From positions 51,907 to 66,642 of the forward strand of contig UZAN01040953.1 of NCBI GenBank assembly GCA_900618425.1: a stretch of DNA of 14,736 nucleotides, written 5' to 3'. The notes below the pieces were generated by a model that ran no database searches, had not been told where the DNA came from, and saw only the letters and a program-made list of their open reading frames with translations. Every line of letters starts with the position of its first letter. The stretch's first letter is position 1. Shown in pieces: positions 1 to 8,750 of the stretch. The translations under genes and the position numbers were made by a program. This DNA is from Echinostoma caproni (Eukaryota > Platyhelminthes > Trematoda > Plagiorchiida > Echinostomatidae).

Positions 1-1436
1 CCGAGTATAGAAATCAATAGTTCCTTCAACACTGCCAAATTACGGTGCATGTTTCTAGGTGCTTCTATGGTCCTCGTTTAAAACAGGGATAAACTTTGAA
101 GGCTAACCTCAGCAGTGATTGTATACTCCTTCGGATGCCTTTATGGTGCATCTTATGTTGATCGAACAGCATGACAACTATCTACTCGGATCAAAGAGCA
201 TTTGTTACCCACGCTGGTTAAGACTAGGACAGACCCGATCAATGCAGTTTAATCCTAACCCACTTAGTTTACATCTAACATAAAATAAATCCTGACATCG
301 CTTCAAAGTTTTTATCATGTCCCTCACGCCAAGTGCCAGGGTGTTCAACTACTCATTTTAGCATCAGCCGAGAAGACCGGAATAGGAAAGTTGATCCCTA
401 ACCTCTGCTCCTCAAAGCAGTTGCTTGGTTCAGTTACTACAACTTTCATGTTCGTGATCGATCAGGCCGGTTAGTTACCGCCGTTCAGCCACCCGAGGAC
501 GTAAGCCGGGTAAACTAAAAAAGTGACAGAAGCAAGTTGATCGTGACACAACCTCTTGCCCATAATGGTTTGTTGTGCCCAACTGCGTGATCTGTTTTCT
601 ATATAGCGTTATCTATGATATCTGCGAACGGCTTGGGGAATGAATTGCAGAAAAACAATTGTTTCTTCAGATTGCATTTGTTTTATGGGTATCGTTCAGA
701 CAAACGGGCCTGAAGGGGGCATTTTGGTATAAACCAGAGGCTGGTCTGTCTAGATGCACTCACCTCATCACGAGTGGGCAAGCTCAGGGTGTAATTAATT
801 GTATTCCGTGCCAAAAGTTTAGTATTCACCGGATACTGATTAGAAACCGGAACGGAATAGGGCAATGAGATTTGAGAAGCCATGGGGACGTGATCAGACT
901 GCACGATGGGTCTCCGAAAGCTGCAAAAATGAGATATGATGATTTAAGTGGAAAACAGCACAGTAAAAACATGATCAATACATAGTTCAAAATACATCTC
1001 TGTGTACATGATAGTTCTCTACCGTCAGGCAATCCTTGAGAAAGAGACCATCAACTAAAAATGTGGGCGTGATAACCGCTGCTTAAAGGTGACATTCTAA
1101 TTCAATCAAGATCGATTTTCTCGCAAGGGTTGACATAACAAGTTACGACTGAGCAGTTGTGTTAGGCTCCGAAAGCCGATCATGTTCGCAATCTATTGGG
1201 TATCATGATAATGCAGCCAGACGGTCAGAATAAGACCTGGTATGAGATACTATGGAAACCCGAACCTCGTGGTCAAGTTGATCAATGGTTAGCGACACAG
1301 AGCGACATAATTGAGTGTCGTAAACATTAGCGCTAGCGGATAGATCCAATATCTATACAGCTTTATGGTTGACTTACTAGCCAACTTGTTTATTTCCAGA
1401 TGTTTTTATTTGTACATGAGCCATTATCTAGTATGA
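1..1436. other. No recognisable gene; mixed-composition intergenic or repeat DNA
   Basis: No open stretch longer than about 75 codons and none with a recognisable protein signature. Composition is less AT-rich than the centre of the window, which would fit old repeat sequence. I could not match it to a named family and I see no terminal repeats, tRNA-like boxes or tandem arrays. Confidence 0.5.
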
Positions 1437-2350
1437 CTAATAGTCCTGTATATCCATAAGAGAGTGCCGAGATGAGGAGAGTAGTTTGTTACAAAACATC
1501 CGTAAGGGTATCGATAAATTACCGTACATACAAAACGAAACGTCTGAAGCACGCAGGAAAATTAATAGTAGGAGTTGACGGTGGATGTGCATTTTGTAAG
1601 TTACAGTTTCGAACACAGTAATTTGCTCTGGGAGATCTCGTTCATTTTTGACCGTAGTGAGAAATCGACAATCATATCCTTTTGCACAACCCAAATATAC
1701 TGTTCACAAATGTCAGTAGTGGCTCATAGCACTCCTTCTCGAAGAAAACAAATTCTGCACACAGCGAGTAGTTGTCTCTCTTCTGAAAACTTGAATAGAT
1801 TTGTCTGGGGTTGGTGAATTCGGGGGGTTCAATGTTTGATCCGACCAGGAGTTTGATTTGTGACGAGTCTGTGGCATACGGTTATTGTCCCATTGCCGTC
1901 TGTCATGTTCATTTAGATATATACAACTGTCGTCTTTTAATTCCTGAACCTTGTCCTTTATACGCTTTTCCTTCCAAATTCTGCATGATCCTTTCCAGTT
2001 GAGGAATAACTTTCTTGAACCCTGGTGGATGACATCATATCCGACGTGTTGTTTGTACTTTACTTCCGACACTTTCAGAAATACACTTGGTTCCCCTATT
2101 TACTGGTATGTTTGAATTGCTCATCATTTTGTCCTGCAATTTGACGGACGTTTGTTTGGCCGTCGTTTAACCAACAAGGATAATCCGATTTTTTGCACTG
2201 TCTACCTGTATTTGCCAACCATTTTCATTGCTTTATCACAGGCTTCTTTTTATTATGTTAATAAGGGCATTGCCAAAGAAACTGCATCACGTGTTAAACA
2301 AACATGGCTCATTCTTAGCCTCAAACTCCAAATTAGTTTGGATTGAACGA
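1437..2350 (-). other. Weak minus-strand open stretches, unrecognised
   Basis: On the minus strand, 1713-2072 is open for 119 codons (charged, Lys/Arg/Asn-rich). The same frame continues after two close stops into another 85-codon open stretch at 1437-1694. Upstream, 2100-2350 has short open pieces in shifting frames. This could be a much-decayed coding relic, but no motif, zinc knuckle or catalytic signature is visible. The plus strand also has 60-80 codon open stretches here, so chance remains a fair explanation. No function is assigned. Confidence 0.25.
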
Positions 2351-2462
2351 CGATCGACCGTTCTGGAAATGGTTTGGTGCTGAGGCAGTGATGTACACGA
2401 AATTATAGGGTCATTCACAGGTTACTCACACTGTCCTTCGGGGAAATTCTTTTGAAAGCTTT

Positions 2463-3195
2463 CTAACTCTTCGCACTCGAAATTTTCCTTCCCGGTAGCT
2501 CTTTGAACGTAATTTGCTTGTATGATCGCCACCTCTTCCGCCGTTCACTTGAGTCTCGTCTTAACCCCTTGATGCTGGCCCCTGGGCTCTTCAGTTGACT
2601 GGACAGCACTAACTTTCCTCCCGGTGAATCACTCACGATATCCACCAGGATAAATACATCCATGGTCTTCTCGACATTAATTATCGTACCGTCTCCATCA
2701 GATCTTCCAGCAGGCTCTCCATAAAGCAATAGAGGAGTAACTCCGAACGAACAGCGTTGCGAAAGTCGGGAAATTTCGATCCAACAGGTTTGGCTGGGCC
2801 AAGGCGTATGACAAGAGGTTCATGCGAGCTGCGATCTACGGTGTCCAGAAGCACCACAATGCCTCCTTCCGGTCGGCCGGCGTATAGAAACCCGAGATCA
2901 GGGGGTCCTTTGCTGTTATGACGTTCATCGAGACTGTTCAGAGTAGATGTGCTGTTGGTGGCGATCAGATTCAAACAATCACAACCTGAGAGGTGATGTA
3001 GTTGTTTCCAACAGAGCTTGACTGACTTCGTTACTGTTTCTCGTGTCCAATGGACAGAAAAGGCTACACCAAAGTCTGTATGACGTTCTGCTGCTCATCC
3101 TCTTCCAGAAGTTCCTTACCTACTTTTCTATCACTTCAGTTTACGTGAGAAGCCCCTTGAGTTTTAGCTTCCGATTTGTTTTGTTTTTCGGTCAT
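2463..3195 (-). pseudogene. Frameshifted relic of an unidentified protein-coding gene (possible retrocopy or decayed exon)
   Basis: Read on the minus strand, three open segments follow one another and overlap at their ends, each in a different frame. The first runs 3195-3064, starting at an ATG with peptide MTEKQNKSEAK and holding one internal TGA. The second runs 3094-2681 (about 137 open codons). The third runs 2729-2463 (88 codons, ending TAG). Two indels, near 3064-3094 and 2681-2729, would join them into roughly 235 residues. The composition looks like soluble globular protein: a charged N-terminus, a middle containing GFLYAGRPEGGIVVLLD, then DVFILVDIVSDSPGG, and a basic tail with SSERRKRWRSYK. 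I do not recognise the family. Local GC is higher than in flanking DNA. Uninterrupted coding over 0.7 kb without clear splice sites suggests a processed copy or a single large exon, but no poly(A) tract is seen beyond the 3' end. A dispersed repeat carrying an ORF is the alternative. Confidence 0.45.
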
Positions 3196-3417
3196 TTTCT
3201 CGACGTATATATGGGTGAGCGCTCAAAGTTTTTCAATGAAAACCAAGTCACTTAGCGGTTCGTGTCAAGCAGAATAAAAGATCACTTCGTTATTGGATCA
3301 TACGGTTGTCCTANTGTCCTAAGTATCAAGGGACTAAGCGAATTCAGGAAGCAGATTTGTATTCAAAACGTCTAATTTATCCGCTTTGATGGTATAGCTC
3401 ACTCTTACTAGTATCCT

Positions 3418-4164
3418 TTAAGCAGGATTGGCAATTAGACTTGCGAAGTTACTTTCAGCCTCCGAAATCCTTTGTATGGGCGGAGGTGGGTGTCTAAGTT
3501 TGCGGCTAGTCACCCTTCTCTTGCACATCGCAAAATTATCCCGTACGGCCAAACATCTCAAATAGCCTCTGCTAATGAAGCCCCACTCACTGTCTTCTCT
3601 TGGAGGAGGTGTTTTCTCACCAAAATGAGAGGAAAAAAGACAATATTCGAGGCTATAACCGGTTTGGTGGACCACTGGTAATTCATCTAGGGGAGTTGGC
3701 CTAAAGCCCTGATTCCAAACCAACCAAGAGGAGGCGTACGTACCACATATATCTTCCCAGTTGTGATAGTGTTCACCAGCTCCATTGGGCATCGAGATTT
3801 ATCGGGCAACTTGAACGTCAGATCCCGTCCAAAGGGCGTATGCTCCGATGAACTAGACACCGGATCCCAATGGATTGCGGTTTACAAACACCCCGCTGCC
3901 TTGCGGGTCAGGCTTTGGCTAGCCGAAGGCTCTGGTGATGGATTCCTCAAGAAAATTTACCTGCCTTGGCCCGGGAAACCTGGCTGCACTCGGCCCACAT
4001 GCGAATCGTGGAATGCTTTTGTTCTTAAAGATTATTGTATCATGATTTGTTTCACACACAGTCTGGCCTCAGACGGATGTGAAATATATATACATATATA
4101 TAATGCGGGTAATAACGTGGGTCAAATTCCTGCCCACTGGTTTTGTTCTATTATGCTTTTGTAG
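3418..4164 (-). repeat. GC-richer ORF-bearing block, probable dispersed repeat
   Basis: This block is GC-richer than its flanks and open on both strands: 124 codons on the minus strand (3418-3792, starting at peptide MPNGAGEHYHNWEDICG) and 133 on the plus strand (3763-4164). Upstream of that minus ATG, the same minus frame continues with peptide-like sequence interrupted by stops, hinting that the minus strand is the original sense. It ends in an AT run at 4083-4104. No reverse transcriptase, integrase or protease signature is visible, so the element class is unknown. The single N nearby at 3314 marks an unresolved base. The repeat call is inferred from composition and from the surrounding element density. 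Confidence 0.35.
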
Positions 4165-4315
4165 ATAACGAAAATGACCTTTTGTATGACAATATAAAGT
4201 GTAGAAACCGTACTACAGGCTATTCTACAGTATAATGGGATACAGAATCTAAACTGATCAAATCGCAATAGGCTGTCAATAGATATCGGAGTTACTCTCT
4301 GGACACGATTATGCT

Positions 4316-4880
4316 TTACAAACGATCAACGGCTAGTGGTAATAAACTGAGGTAGTTGACGATCATAGTTGATACTAAACAGGAAGATATTTCAAAGGTA
4401 ACCGAATATACGATCACGCGTAACGGTACGGCACTAACGTGTGAAGAGGGCCAGCAGGGACTCACGACAGTGAGTGGAATACTGAAATAAAGAAAAGTGA
4501 ACACCAGACTCATCAAACTCAGGGAGCAGCAGCAGCGTGTGCGTCGCATCACACGGGGAAGACAAAGTAGGGACAAAGGACACAAAGGGCTACTGGAGCC
4601 CCCGCAGACAATCGACCAATGAGGTGCCAAAAGCCGAAAAGGCGGTGCATGGAAGTCAAATAACTCAGTAAAATTAGAGGGCTATTAGAGGGCTGAATAG
4701 TTCAGTTTGAACAAAGAGCTTACCAATATTGTAGGTTGTACGAAAAATAAACGCATGAATGTAATAAAGATGATAGGAAAGGGTGTTTTACACGCATAAT
4801 AGTAAGGACGAGAAAATGAATGTGCACATGTAATAATGTATAGAGCAGTCAAACGAGTGTTCAGTTTGCATCAATAAACT
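4316..4880. repeat. Possible dispersed repeat with a short tandem duplication
   Basis: Composition shifts to GC-richer purine-rich sequence at about 4440-4660 and then back to AT-rich. A perfect 11-bp direct duplication (ATTAGAGGGCT twice) lies at 4673-4694. The 104-codon minus-strand open stretch 4316-4630 reads as Ser/Leu/Cys-rich low-information peptide and is probably not a gene. No tRNA-like boxes or terminal repeats were found. Confidence 0.3.
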
Positions 4881-5949
4881 TTTCAACTGATAAACAGAGA
4901 GCTTCAAAAAAGTATACTTCATGGTTAAATGAACTACGCTCTTACCGTGACTTTGGGTAATGGTGCAATTGTAAGAGTTTCACCTTATTAGTTAAAAAAT
5001 CACTTTTAGACGTCTTGCGGAAAATCTGACTTTTCAGTGTAAAATGGTAATTGTTATCCAAATAGTAAGTTTTATTCGGGTAGGCCAAACAATCTTGTTC
5101 AAACTGTAGTGTTCTCAAGGTTTTTATATCTTACATACGGCCACATGCAACTGGAGATTAGTTGGTAGTATGTGGATGACCTTCCTAAATGGTTTTACGT
5201 TTTCACGTTGACCTTTCACCGTACAGGCTTCAGATCAGGAGCTGTGCTGGGGTACTATGCTACTTCGCCGTACTCTAGCCTTAGTTTGGAGTGAAAGACA
5301 TAAAACAGTCAAATCGCGTTTATGAAAAGGTGTTCAAAAGGTCTCGAAACGAGTCCCAAAATAAATCCTGTTAAATTCAATACCCTTTAGGTCTCAATTG
5401 AGGATGTCAACAAGACTAATAGATCACTTTTACGTAATGCTGTGAACACTTTTTTTTCTTGAAAGCTTGAAAGCTTCTTTATCCTCTCCTAATCAATAAT
5501 ATCCTGATGATAGAATACACACTCAAGTTTTGAAAGTAGAGTCAGAAAAATTAGAACCTTCTTCAGAAGCCTGCAATTTGAAGAACTCAAACGTTTTACG
5601 CCAGATCTTACTGTTATCAGAGTACATGAAGGACGACCCTCCCCCGCCCTCAATAATACCAGAATTAAATTTACTCTGAAGAATGCACATCGTCTGTGAA
5701 TGATTACTAAGAAAAAAGTCAGCGCAGTATTTCCTTTAGTGATATTGCCTAAAGACACCGTATAGTCCAATAGAAAACAACACTCGTGGGGAAATTGTAT
5801 AAAGTTCTAGAGTAGCAACCTTGGATAAGCCCATTTGTTTGTTTAAAGGCACCAGGCATTCTTGATGTTCTTGGATGTGGGTTTCACTCCNTTTCACTCC
5901 TTGGGAGATCGTTAATTTCCTACTGTTTATATGCATTTAAATGCGATGG
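4881..5949. other. AT-rich DNA with no recognisable gene
   Basis: I see nothing gene-like. Minor features are a duplicated GAAAGCTT at 5461-5476 and a short direct duplication of TTTCACTCC around the N at 5891, which may be a sequencing or assembly ambiguity. The minus-strand open stretches at 5489-5770 and 5736-5936 show no family signature. Confidence 0.6.
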
Positions 5950-5966
5950 AAATGTTTGTGATAACC

Positions 5967-6024
5967 AACAAAGAGCACTGGTCAGCTGTTTCGTCCTGTT
6001 TTTTAGTCAACAGTGCCTAATTTT
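5967..6024 (-). ncRNA. Decayed second hammerhead motif on the opposite strand
   Basis: Read on the minus strand, stem I (GCACTG at 6016-6011 with CAGTGC at 5980-5975) and GAAA (5992-5989) are kept. The first core strand is TTGACTA (6010-6004) instead of CTGANGA, the stem II closing G is lost, and the base paired to the last A of GAAA is changed so that the cleavage triplet reads GAC instead of GTC. These changes should abolish cleavage. It is the sister copy of the motif at 6113-6174. Confidence 0.8.
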
Positions 6025-6041
6025 TCTGTCCCTGTTAGGAC

Positions 6042-6100
6042 CGTGAAAGCTCAGGGGTAAGGATTCGAAGTCCCAACCCGAACGTTAGCGTTTCAAGTCC
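6042..6100 (+). promoter_or_regulatory. RNA polymerase III box-like motifs between the hammerhead arms
   Basis: GCTCAGGGGTAAG (6049-6061) resembles a tRNA A box. GGATTCGAAGTCCC (6061-6074) and GCGTTTCAAGTCC (6088-6100) resemble the GGTTCRANYCC B box. On the plus strand they lie just upstream of the intact hammerhead. In the known S. mansoni Sm-alpha repeats a polymerase III promoter and a hammerhead also occur together. The A-box match is loose and transcription is unproven. Confidence 0.45.
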
Positions 6101-6112
6101 TAATAGGGACAG

Positions 6113-6174
6113 AAAGAGTACGCACTGCTGACGAGTTTTAAACAAGACGAAACAGCTGTCCAGTGCTCATTCTT
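6113..6174 (+). ncRNA. Hammerhead ribozyme, type I, short palindromic stem III, core intact
   Basis: All conserved elements are present in order. Stem I is GCACUG (6122-6127) with CAGUGC (6161-6166), a perfect 6 bp. An outer part, AAGA (6114-6117) with UCUU (6171-6174), lies beyond a 4x4 internal loop, the layout that supplies the stem I-stem II contact in natural hammerheads. The first core strand is CUGACGA (6128-6134). Stem II is GUUUU/AAGAC (6135-6139/6144-6148) with one G-U pair and an AAAC loop. The second core strand is GAAA (6149-6152). Stem III is the palindrome ACAGCUGU (6152-6159), and C6160 is the cleavage nucleotide, so cutting is predicted between 6160 and 6161. With only a 2-nt loop the monomer stem III is weak. 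Known short-stem-III hammerheads work better as dimers. Such motifs are known from schistosome SINE-like repeats and Penelope-like elements. Activity here is inferred. Confidence 0.87.
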
Positions 6175-6191
6175 GGTTATCACAAACATTT

Positions 6192-6440
6192 ATATAAAGT
6201 TCTGTACAAATATTTTTCCACTGCACTCCAGCGGTCTGAAAACCACTGGTAATTTTAAAGAACAAAGTAATTGGTTTAATTATCCTCCGATGACTGTTTA
6301 AGAGTGAATGGTATTGAAAACGTTTTATTATGTTTAATGTTAACCTTCTTGATAATAGCAAAAATTGCACACAATTGGGATGTTTTTGTTTCATCGTGGA
6401 ACCATTAGTGCACTATAACTCGGCAATATTATGTTAAGCT
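6192..6440. other. AT-rich spacer with no recognisable feature
   Basis: A minus-strand open stretch (6167-6394, 75 codons) overlaps the hammerhead arm and has no family signature. Nothing else is seen. Confidence 0.6.
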
Positions 6441-6790
6441 TAAGGATTCCCACTTTCCATCTTCTATGAAGTCATCTTTAGCTCTTCAACCTGGCACTGA
6501 GACCAGGATGATCACGGACGCCCTGGCCCCAGGTGGAAGCTCGCCCTTGCACTCTGGCGAGTTGAAGCCTGCGACGATCCCTAACTGGGCTCGCTCGCTC
6601 GGGCGCATAGCTTTTGCCATTGGGGAGGTCTTTGAACCACCCCTTTTAGGGCGGTGGGGCCCAGTGGTAAATTCACCAAATTATCACCCTGGAGGACGAG
6701 TGTTCGAATCCCACCACTACTACCTGACTCCCCAGTTGTGTTATAGCGCTCTTTGATTGGCCGCTTCCTCCTTTCTTGCATCACTGCATC
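6441..6790 (+). repeat. tRNA-like SINE-type block
   Basis: A GC-rich island of about 320 bp sits in AT-rich DNA. It contains an A-box-like GGCCCAGTGGTAA (6658-6670) and a strong B-box-like GTGTTCGAATCCC (6700-6712), 29 bp apart. The implied T-arm and acceptor stem do not pair well, so this is a tRNA-derived repeat and not a working tRNA gene. The GC-rich part upstream (about 6480-6650) may be another domain of the same repeat or a neighbouring one. The 96-codon plus-strand open stretch 6466-6756 is most simply a by-product of the repeat's composition. No target-site duplication was identified with confidence. Confidence 0.55.
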
Positions 6791-8750
6791 ATTTAGTATT
6801 CAATAAAAGGAAGTAAATATATAACAAAAACCTCTTATTTATTCACAGCTTCCATGTTCTCATCTATTACTACACACAGATACACACACATGCATAAACT
6901 CGATTTCCTTCTTCTAGACCAATCAAAAGCTCCTCCATTTGATAGGGTTTCTCTCATAGTTTTTCTTTAATGTTAGATTTTTAATTGACTTTACAAGTGC
7001 ATGGCTAATGGTTGTGCAAAATAAAACAGAAATCTATATATCTTGCTACTTTTAATAAACAGCAAAAATTAAATTAATAATAATGAAAAACTCAAACATT
7101 TTCATAGGATTTATCTTTTGCCACATTTTTTTTAACAGCTAAGGATAATTTCAGAACATCTGGGTTGATAAAGTGACAGATCTAAATCGAAATAGAATTC
7201 TTATTTAGCTTTTGGCAGTTAAACTTGTTAGCAATTTCAAAGTTTAAGTCTCTTTGATCAAATGTTTATTATATTTAGTAAGTTTTGAATTTCCACACAA
7301 GTCAAATGCATTAGCATTTTAAGATAGTCATGCGTACAAGAAACCTTCGTGCGAGACCCTGGGTCAGTTCTGAATGCTTCTGCTGACTTTTTTCACATGC
7401 GACATGTCATCCCGTATCGCGTCATTATGACTGAAACGAGGATGTGGTTTGATTTGTCACGTAGGTTGAGGCAAAGCCAAAGCCACTAGGGTACCGCAGC
7501 CATTTCCCCATCGTTTGCATAGTACTAGGTTCAGTGTTTTAGGTGCCATCGCTTCCGCTTCACTAAATGACAGTACTTATCAGACTTCCACTTGTTGTAT
7601 GGCACTTTGTAGATGACTTTAAATACTGCTGCCCAAGATCAGCTAGGTGGATCAAAATCGCATCGGTTATTGTTTTTTTACTATCCGTGCTTATCCAAGT
7701 CAGTTTATATTCGCCAATCGGTTGTTAAAATTTTCATCGTTTGCCGCACACAATTTTTCAAAATTGCGCAAGTAAAGAAATATACAATCATGGATGAGGA
7801 GCAGATGGACAGCTTATGCTTGATGTTCTTAGCGAGCATATAAACGTAGCACGTAGAGTGTGATTACATTTCCTCAATAGATCACCACTGAAATCACCTT
7901 TGGACGGGAGCTACAAGACCAGTTCTTTATTTTTCAAAGAGGCAGATCGTCAAGCATAGAGAAAACGAAGCGTCAACTGAAAAGGCAAAAATCACTGTTT
8001 AACTGTTTGGACATGACTGGGTTTCACCTATTTATCTACTCAGCCACCTGGAAGATGATCAAAACGTTTTTCATTTTCCATTTGTTTATTGTAAATAAGA
8101 AATATCTGATAATGCCTAAAAGCCATTCCTATAATATCAGGAACTAATACGAATCGAGAAAATTTATAGGAAGTTATGCTTTACTTTTACAATCTAAGAG
8201 GCACTGAAATTCTTTTTCATGCTTTGAGATGATGGCACAAAACTTTCTGTCAAACGTGATGAGTTCACACTTTGTGGCTAAATATCAATAAACTAATGAT
8301 AAAACAGCAAGTTACACCGATACAAGATTGATTAAGCTGTAATAAGAGCAATTTACATGGAAAAGGGGATTTCCCACTTACAGTGATGAATATCATAATT
8401 CAAAAGGTGCTCAATGAGTTTATTTTTATTATTTTCTACTGTTTTCAAATTGTTTGTGAGGACTGAAAATGTACTGAGCGAGGAATGCCAGCTGGCATAG
8501 GCAGTGTGAATTTATGGAAGCAAGATCTTGTTAGAACTCACTATTTGTTGCTGGTGATTTACTTATATAGAATCATTATAATAATTCAAGGTTTTATTCA
8601 GCATCCTTACGTAATGTTAGAAAAACAGTAGCAGAAAAGCTCCTTTGTGGTAATTTATCTGCAGCTTTATACATCAGATTGATATCAAACTGCTCAGTAG
8701 AAGGATAACTCACTACAAAATAGGAAAACAATAATTAACGACCGGATGTT
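6791..8750. other. AT-rich non-coding DNA
   Basis: This stretch is long, AT-rich and full of stops on both strands. A CA-rich patch lies near 6870-6895. A GC-richer patch at about 7330-7600 might be old repeat sequence but shows no motif. The only longer open stretch (7613-7843 plus, 76 codons) has no recognisable domain. I see no gene, RNA gene or array. Confidence 0.6.

Larger units (their letters stand above)
5950..6191. repeat. Inverted pair of hammerhead-bearing repeats
   Basis: The left arm (5950-6041, 92 bp) and right arm (6097-6191, 95 bp) are reverse complements at roughly 84% identity by hand alignment, with a 3-nt gap. Both outer ends read AAATGTTTGTG when viewed inward, and both inner ends read GTCC(C/T)TA-type sequence next to a 55-bp spacer. 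Each arm contains one hammerhead motif, facing outward on opposite strands. A transcript across the whole unit could fold into a long hairpin. It may be two head-to-head copies of a SINE-like or Penelope-type hammerhead repeat, or a foldback element. No clear target-site duplication is seen. Confidence 0.93.

Noticed and set aside
1501..1560. Another hammerhead suggested by ACGAAACGTCTGAAG
   Set aside because: GAAAC is present but CTGAAGC does not match CTGANGA and no stem I or stem II partners were found.
4316..4630. 104-codon minus-strand gene, Ser/Leu/Cys-rich
   Set aside because: Low-information composition mirrors the purine-rich opposite strand, and no domain, homology or start context supports it.
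6658..6720. A functional tRNA gene
   Set aside because: The B box is good but T-arm, D-arm and acceptor stem do not pair properly and no convincing anticodon arm is present, so it fits a tRNA-derived repeat better.
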